A stretch of DNA of 64,000 nucleotides, taken from Panulirus ornatus. Lineage: Eukaryota > Arthropoda > Malacostraca > Decapoda > Palinuridae. A model generated the notes under the pieces. It saw only the letters and a list, made by a program, of their open reading frames with translations. It made no database searches and had not been told where the DNA came from. The translations under genes were made by a program, and so were the position numbers. This document shows positions 58,325 through 64,000 of this stretch, one piece after another; within the stretch, counting starts at the first letter, position 1; each line of letters begins with the position of its first letter. The DNA is taken from NCBI RefSeq assembly GCF_036320965.1, contig NC_092265.1, forward strand, positions 1,027,001 to 1,091,000. Direction: 5' to 3'.

Positions 58325-58480
58325 AACCTTTGAGGAAAGTGAGCATTCCTTGCTTGGCTCCTTTTTCTGTTCCATATCTTAAGATTCTGAAATACAAGGA
58401 GGGGAGGGTTTTCACCCAAAAAAAACACACACATACACACACAACTCCTGCCCCTTTTAGTTGCCATCTACAGTATTTTC
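58325..58480 (-). mobile_element. SINE-a-like leader directly upstream of the alpha ORF
   Basis: In minus orientation: gatggcaactaaaaggggca, then a CA/TG-rich insertion, gaaaaccctcccctccttgt, gatatggaacagaaaaagga and ctttcctcaaagg, immediately followed by the alpha start MLGCLNMHG. It matches the first ~190 bp of SINE-a in order and orientation, but lacks SINE-a's terminal core. So it is either a SINE-a truncated exactly at the LINE start or the LINE's own 5' leader. Confidence 0.6.
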
Positions 58481-58854
58481 ATGATAGAATAAATGTATAA
58501 TTTTTTTGTGCATTGTAAGGGCCAAAAAATTTAATGTTTTCTGAAAAGGTTTAAACATGTATACATACATACAGTTTTCAAGAATCCATTCACCTGCATG
58601 TATTTGCCTACATGATGATGCAAAGCAAGAAGACTGTTGTACTCCTTCCTTGTTATGGTAATTAGAAAATACTCACACTGTAAATTTTTCACATACCTGT
58701 ACTGTACTAGAATTGTGTTGTTTGTGCAGTAGGGCAGGCACGTAGGAACTGCTTTGTCCATCATATTCATCATTCATCTGTCATCCATTTATCTATCTGT
58801 TGTTAGTAGTCAAACTTTAATATTCAGATTATTTGAAGTCTTCATCAGATACAC

Positions 58855-59285
58855 TAAAGAAATGAATAGCACAAGGCCCATAACTCAAGTTTGGATTTTT
58901 CCTGGCTTTTACACTTAAAGGAAATTTTAAGCTGAAATTTAACTTAAAAGTCTGAATGATATTTCTTAAACTTTATACAATTATTTTCCAATGTCTAAAG
59001 AATTGAATAGCATAAGACCCATAACTCTAGTTTAGATTCTAAGTGAATTATGCCACTTACAGAAAGCTTTCTACTTAACCTTGGTCATAACTCTGAATGT
59101 CTAAATTAGATTCTCATAAAACTTAACAGCTTTCTTGTATCTAAGGAACTGAACAGCTATGACTCATAACAAAGGTTTGGACTTTGATGTTTCTTTAAGT
59201 GAGAAGCTCTCATATTTCTTTTCTTTTAACTTTTTTTTACAATAAATACATCCACTTGCAGAAACCTCAACATAGTATTTAGACT
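58855..59285. repeat. Degenerate ~143-bp tandem repeat, about three units
   Basis: Unit starts at about 58,855 (ctaaagaaatgaatagca), 58,995 (ctaaagaattgaatagca) and 59,141 (ctaaggaactgaacagc), each followed by 'ccataactcaagtttggatt' or a relative and later an acttaa.aag stretch. Spacings are 140 and 146 bp. A weaker fourth unit may follow. Confidence 0.62.
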
Positions 59286-59984
59286 GGTGTTTTTCAGATG
59301 TCCAATAACAATTTATTTAGGTTGTTTGCTTAGAATCCATAAACAAACTGAAAGGCTCTCATTTTTTTAATATTAAACTGAGAGACTTACATTAAATTGA
59401 ATACATCCACTTTCAAAAAAGTTAATCATAGCAACCACGTGCATCATAGCAACCACCCTGGTGTTGTCCTGCCATTTACCAAGAAGGTGACTAGCATTAT
59501 GCACATCAAAATGCATTTCAGTAATGTCCGTATGTATTTTTGTTAAGACATGGCTATTCATGCAGTGCTGTTACTTATTTCCCTGTATCTAAATGTTCAG
59601 TACTTTGTACTTACCATAAATCGACTAACAATACAACATATAAATACAGAGGAATTAAAAAAACAATAGACCAATGGATCCTATTGAGGCTGTTTGTGAT
59701 AAAGAAATCTGAAACTCATAGATCAATGTGGTATGAATAGAAAGACACAAGATATTTCAAGGAGAAAAATACTATAAACTATTCATATATATGGAGGTGC
59801 AAGTAATGTCAGTCATGGATTTGAAGAAAATCTATTCTTAAACATATATGTGGGACTATTTTCAACCATTCATATTGGTATATGTTTCCAAATGTTAAAG
59901 ATTCTAAGAAAAATTACTCTTCCACATTTGAGGTGAAATGTTGCTCATGAGTTTGTAACCATTATTATAAGTGAAATCAGATGA

Positions 59985-60482
59985 ATCTATCCTCAAGTAT
60001 CTTGTTAGATCAAGATTATTGAAGCCTTCGATAACCTTACCCATAAATCTAAAATTTTCTTTGCCCCTTTTAACTACCGTGCTCTGCTTATCTGCTTGAG
60101 ATCACGAGAGATTATTACACCCGTCTTTTTTTCTTACTCAACTTGCCATTTCGTTTTTATTACCAATATGAAAAACTTTGCACTTATCGACATTAGAATT
60201 CACTTGCTCCCTGTAAGCCTGGTCTATCAGTTTGTCTTGTCCATTTAAAGCTGCAGACATTTAATTTCTGTTTAAGATTTATTACCTAATTTAGTTTCAT
60301 CTTCGAATTTTGATATCTTACTATGTAGTCCATAATCGGTATCATTATTATACATGAGAAAGAGAACTGGTCCTAGGACTTGTGGCACGCACCTGTTACC
60401 TCTAACCATTCTAAGGCTTGACCATTAATCACTACGCTTTGTTTACGGCCAGTCGCCCAGTTTCCTAACCACCTAAGTACAA
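59985..60482 (-). pseudogene. Beta-like LINE relic, RT palm
   Basis: Minus strand: WLGNWATGRKQSVVINGQAL, EWLEVTGA, then one frame over VPQVLGPVLFLMYNNDTDYG and SKISKFEDETKLGNKS (the usual FADDTK reads FEDETK), followed by REQVNSNVDKCKVFHIGN. The order (GRKQ.VVING, GVPQGSVLGP, FADD, NV.KC.V.H.G) is diagnostic for the jockey/CR1-type RT palm. The motif C change and frameshifts make it inactive. Its GRKQSVVING text differs from the beta copy at 39,330, so it may be another subfamily. Confidence 0.75.
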
Positions 60483-60489
60483 TCCCATA

Positions 60490-61794
60490 TATACCATATG
60501 ATTTGTGACATATAGTGAATGATTACAACAGTTTTTCTCAGATAGGTTGGGTTTGACTTTTGTTACTTTTTACAAAAACTTCTGAGGTAAACTGAAGTCA
60601 ATTAGAGAGATGTGTATATGTTCATGGATATCTTATTTACACCCAACAGGCTACCACGTTTGGTCAAGTAGATCGTGTCTCTCTGAGAGAGACAAAGAAG
60701 TGTTTAGGTTAAATGTTATATTTTTTATAGTTTCCATATATTTCCACCCACTGTTCATTTACTCCCAATAACTACACAGAAGGGAACACAAGTTTCCAAT
60801 GGAAAACCTGTTTAATTAAGTCCTTAAACTAAACTTCTCTTCACTTTATTAAAAATAGTTGTTTGGAAGTGTAAGAGATTTTTTTCTGAACCTGATGGCA
60901 AGCTAAATAAATATGCACTTGAAACTTCCATTCAGATTTTTTGTTGATTACAGATTACAAGAAAAATTCCTCAAATACGAGAATAGTAACCCCACAACTT
61001 CTGCAACAACCATGCATTAAAAGTGTGCAACTGACAAGATAAACTAATCTTTGTCTTACTGTTACCATTTGCCATTAGATGGTAGCACCCAGCCTCATGT
61101 CTTCTGTAACAGTAAGAAGCAGACTGCTCTCTTTCAGGTTCTCTGATGTACTGCTTGTTAGACTAAGAGGGCCTAAAGAAGGGTGCTACTGTCAAAAAGT
61201 AATTCAAGGCTTTGTCAGCTTAGAACATTTTATCTGTATTGTCTATGATGTACTAACTACAGATGTTTGATCATTGTGGAAATGATGGGATTGCTACACA
61301 AGTACACAGTTTTGTGGATTTTAGCATAAAATCTATTGGTCTTACCTGAAATGTGGATGAGAATATCAAGCACCAATCCTTTGACTGCTATCTAGACATG
61401 GAAATGTCTTTCATACCCAGAATGCATTTTCTGTACTTGAACAATCCATGGACCATAGTAACATGTGCTTATGACCTCTCTGAGAGAAAAGTAGCATAGA
61501 AACCCATGACATAGAAAGATAAACTAAAACAGTGGTTACCCACTCCTATGGTGACTTTCCATTGAAAGCTTAATAATCACAAATAAAGTTGACAGGGATA
61601 TTCTAGTCTGGAGACATATCACTGTGGCTAACTCTTCATTAGAGTTTGAATGGACCATGTTGAGGCAAACAAGCAACCAGTGTACAATGTTTTTTTCAGG
61701 CATGATTTCACATATGAGTATGATGATATAACCCAAGGAACCCTTCTCTGGTGGTTCCTTCAAATTCAAGGCTGCACTTGAGTAAAATATGAAG
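60490..61794. other. AT-rich stretch, nothing recognised
   Basis: No repeat, protein or RNA homology recognised on either strand; open frames are short and of biased composition. Confidence 0.4.
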
Positions 61795-62490
61795 CACCTA
61801 AAGAAAAAATTATCATGATTTTGAGTATGTGGTTGAGGAGGAAGCAGAAGGATCATAGGAAGCATAGAACCCTAAGAGAAAATACAATTGAGGCAACTAT
61901 ATACAGCTGATCAAATTACTCGAGAGTGTAGACTGGGAAAAAGACATACAAGCACAGGATACTAAAACAGGAGGAATTATGTGGAAAGAGTTGTGGTTCA
62001 ATATGAAATGCCAAAAAGTAAGAGAATTTAGGGATGCACTGTGGAAGAGGTTCAAAAATTATTATAGCTAGTGAATATCAAAAAGATATAGGAATATTAG
62101 AAAGATGGAGCGAGAAATGAGTACTGCAAGGTAAGCAGGGAGAAGCAGAGGTGTTTAAAAGGACATTGTGGACAAGGCAAATGATAATGCAAGGTTTTTC
62201 CATATATTCATGAGAAGCAAACTATCAGATAAAGAACAATAAATCAGGTTAAGGGACTCAATGGGAAAGATTCTTGAAGAAGACTAGGAAATAAGTGAAG
62301 AAATATATGAGAAAACTGAAGCTGTTTTAACATTGGAGGCTGATACTACAGCAGTGCTGGTAGTTAAAATAAATTGACCCACATAAGGCACATGGACAAG
62401 ATGAAGTTTGTCTATATTTGTTGAAGGAATGCACTGAAGTAGAATCATCTAGCCAAGAGATACTAAGCCAGGCTTAGAAACAAAATCAAG
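61795..62490 (+). pseudogene. Beta LINE relic, endonuclease-RT linker
   Basis: Plus strand, in pieces: HRKHRTLRENTIEA, NIVDKANDNARFFHIF and MRSKLSDKEQ, then HKAHGQDEVCLYLLKECTE, the KAPGPDGI.P.LLK.C block that opens the RT. It aligns with 17,860-18,560 of the other beta copy (RENIIKAA; NPELFHKFIENSL; GLDEMSPYVLKVC). Stops and frameshifts are frequent. Confidence 0.68.
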
Positions 62491-62516
62491 TAGGATTCAG
62501 TACAGTGTTCATCAAG

Positions 62517-63770
62517 AATGACAGACCAAGGGAAGAGAGGGAAAAGTACAAAGAATACTGTCAAAATGCAAAAAAAAATAAAAATAATAGAAAAATGGAA
62601 GACAACAAATGCAACAAGAAGACAGACCACTGCTATCAGTGCTGCAGAGAGGTCAGGAATATTAGGCAAGGGTAATGTTTGCCTAAAATTATTGTATACA
62701 AATCCCGATGGATTAGTAGTACATATAAAGAGCTGTATAAGGAATAATGCTCCTGATAACGTTGGACTTGTGGAAACAAAGTGTAGTTACGACATAAAAT
62801 CTCACCTTTTCCATCCATAGAGGTATATGATAGTAAAAAGTGAAAGAAAAGACAAAGAAGGAGAAGGATAGCTATCCTATTAAGAAATACCTTAAGTTTC
62901 AGGAAACAGTAGTAGATGGCCTATTCATACAGTTCGTAATGGGAAGGGTAACTGTGGGAAAGAAGTGGACAGTAGTGTTGGTGACATACTTGTAATTCAC
63001 CAAAGAATTGTCATAATCTAGAATAAATACATAATGACAGCAACAAAGGAAGAATCAGTATGGTACATGAAGCTGTAAAACATGCACTTATTAGAGAATT
63101 GGGGATTTCAGTTATAAGGAGATGGACTTGCAGGACTTGGATTCTCCAGGTAACTGGGAATCATGGAGAGACAAATTTGTAGAGTGTGTATGGGAAAAGA
63201 TTCACCCTCATTACTCAATCTTATCTTCACATATAATATATATTGTACATCGCTTGGAAAAGTGATCATGTAATGCTTAAATTTGATTATATCGTAAACA
63301 AGAAAGTAAAAAGAGCAGAGATGGGACAGGACTTTATGAGGAAATACAAATATGAAAACTACACAGAACTTAACAGAATCTATGGTAACATAGATTGGAA
63401 AATTGAATGTAGTAGCCAGGAATCAGAGTATTGTGATAAAGTTTACAATAAAGGAGTAGGAACTTGTGTACCTCATGCCTCAGTTACAAAGGGATGGTTT
63501 AATCAGAGGTGTCAAAAATCAAGGGATCTTCATTATGAGCAATGGTGTTAGGCAACACTCCAGCCAGCCAGCTTATGCAAGGTATAATAGAGCACAAAAC
63601 AAGTATAGCAGGATAAGAAAGGAGGAACAGAAATTTTGAAAAGAATATTGTGGACAAGGATAGTGAAAATCCAAAACTTTTCCATAAAGCTGCCAGAAGT
63701 ACATAGAGGCCTCATGTAATAAATGAGATGCATTCTTGGGTAATGTATGTTAAGTGAAAAATCCATTAAA
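62517..63770 (+). pseudogene. Beta LINE relic, endonuclease to linker
   Basis: Opens with a charged lead-in, then CLKLLYTNPDGLVV (LYTNADG of the endonuclease), APDNVGLVETKCSYDIKSHL (the ETK motif with the catalytic glutamate), a decayed middle (LIHQRIV, TATKEESV), VDLQDLDSPGNWES-like text near 63,130, SDHVMLKFDYIV (SDH motif retained) and, near 63,640, NIVDKDSENPKLFHKAARS of the linker. Many breaks. It begins soon after the RT entry of the preceding beta relic, so two copies lie head to tail. Confidence 0.7.
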
Positions 63771-64000
63771 GGGATCCATTACAGCATGGTGCCTATAGAG
63801 ATCCATTCCTGATATCAATTCTTATACTAGTAAGTGCTGAACAGTGGCTTACCCTGGTAACAGTAAAGGCTCTGAAGATGTTACTTTGGTGTTTTATATA
63901 AGAAATGAAGACACTTAATATGAATACCTAATGAAACTAAATGTAATCAACATTCACACGTCTGTCAGAGCTTGCAGGGTTGGTGATCTCCTTCACCTTC

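Overview
This is a eukaryotic, AT-rich, repeat-dominated window with no bacterial-type genes. The repeats share a hallmark GC-rich core (gcgaggtagcg, or its complement) embedded in long (TA)n tracts. I associate such repeats with decapod crustaceans, but that assignment is inference. Most coding sequence is retrotransposon. Names used here are local. 'Alpha' is the dominant APE-endonuclease/reverse-transcriptase LINE with a GRPNWRWKD-type C-terminus. It resembles the RTE-like 'endonuclease-reverse transcriptase' proteins, but its clade is not settled. 'Beta' is an older CR1/jockey-like LINE. 'Gamma' is a third LINE seen only as a C-terminal piece. 'SINE-a' is a roughly 240-bp non-autonomous element.

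Layout. 1-2,553: an alpha pol fragment fused to an oppositely oriented alpha 3' end. 2,554-11,490: mostly non-repetitive intron-like DNA. It holds two tiny paralogous host exons (4,182-4,227 and 4,973-5,015) and one alpha 3' fragment. 11,494-13,005: an old alpha relic. 13,380-18,900: degenerate local repeats and beta relics. 19,190-29,608: a minus-strand alpha array containing a 4.24-kb tandem duplication. Each duplicated unit carries an alpha insertion with an inverted 5' endonuclease segment, a SINE-a and another alpha fragment. 29,609-30,985: gamma and beta relics. 30,986-38,540: a second alpha cluster that splits a beta element, with a 2.04-kb tandem duplication. 38,556-39,690: beta remnants. 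39,700-45,450: AT-rich sequence with nothing recognised. 45,455-58,480: a third alpha/SINE-a cluster. It includes the longest plus-strand copy (46,988-49,782) and the only copy reaching the start of the endonuclease (56,365-58,322, minus). 58,500-64,000: a degenerate ~143-bp tandem repeat and further beta relics.

How the parts relate. Alpha pieces suggest one ORF of roughly 970-990 residues: APE endonuclease (LNM, LDETK, GDLN and SDH motifs), linker, RT (MDLEKAYDRV, LRQG, FADD) and a basic C-terminal domain. The 3' UTR ends in a core shared with SINE-a. Two alpha subfamilies separate cleanly. One has a long 3' UTR and ends NGLNQGM. The other has a short 3' UTR and stops 12 codons earlier through a TGA, and it contains most of the intact reading frames. 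SINE-a appears to join an alpha 5' leader to an alpha-like 3' tail, so it is probably a parasite of alpha.

The only evidence of a host gene is the exon pair. Both exons have AG/GTAAGT borders and equal reading phase, and they differ almost only at synonymous third positions. I could not identify the gene.
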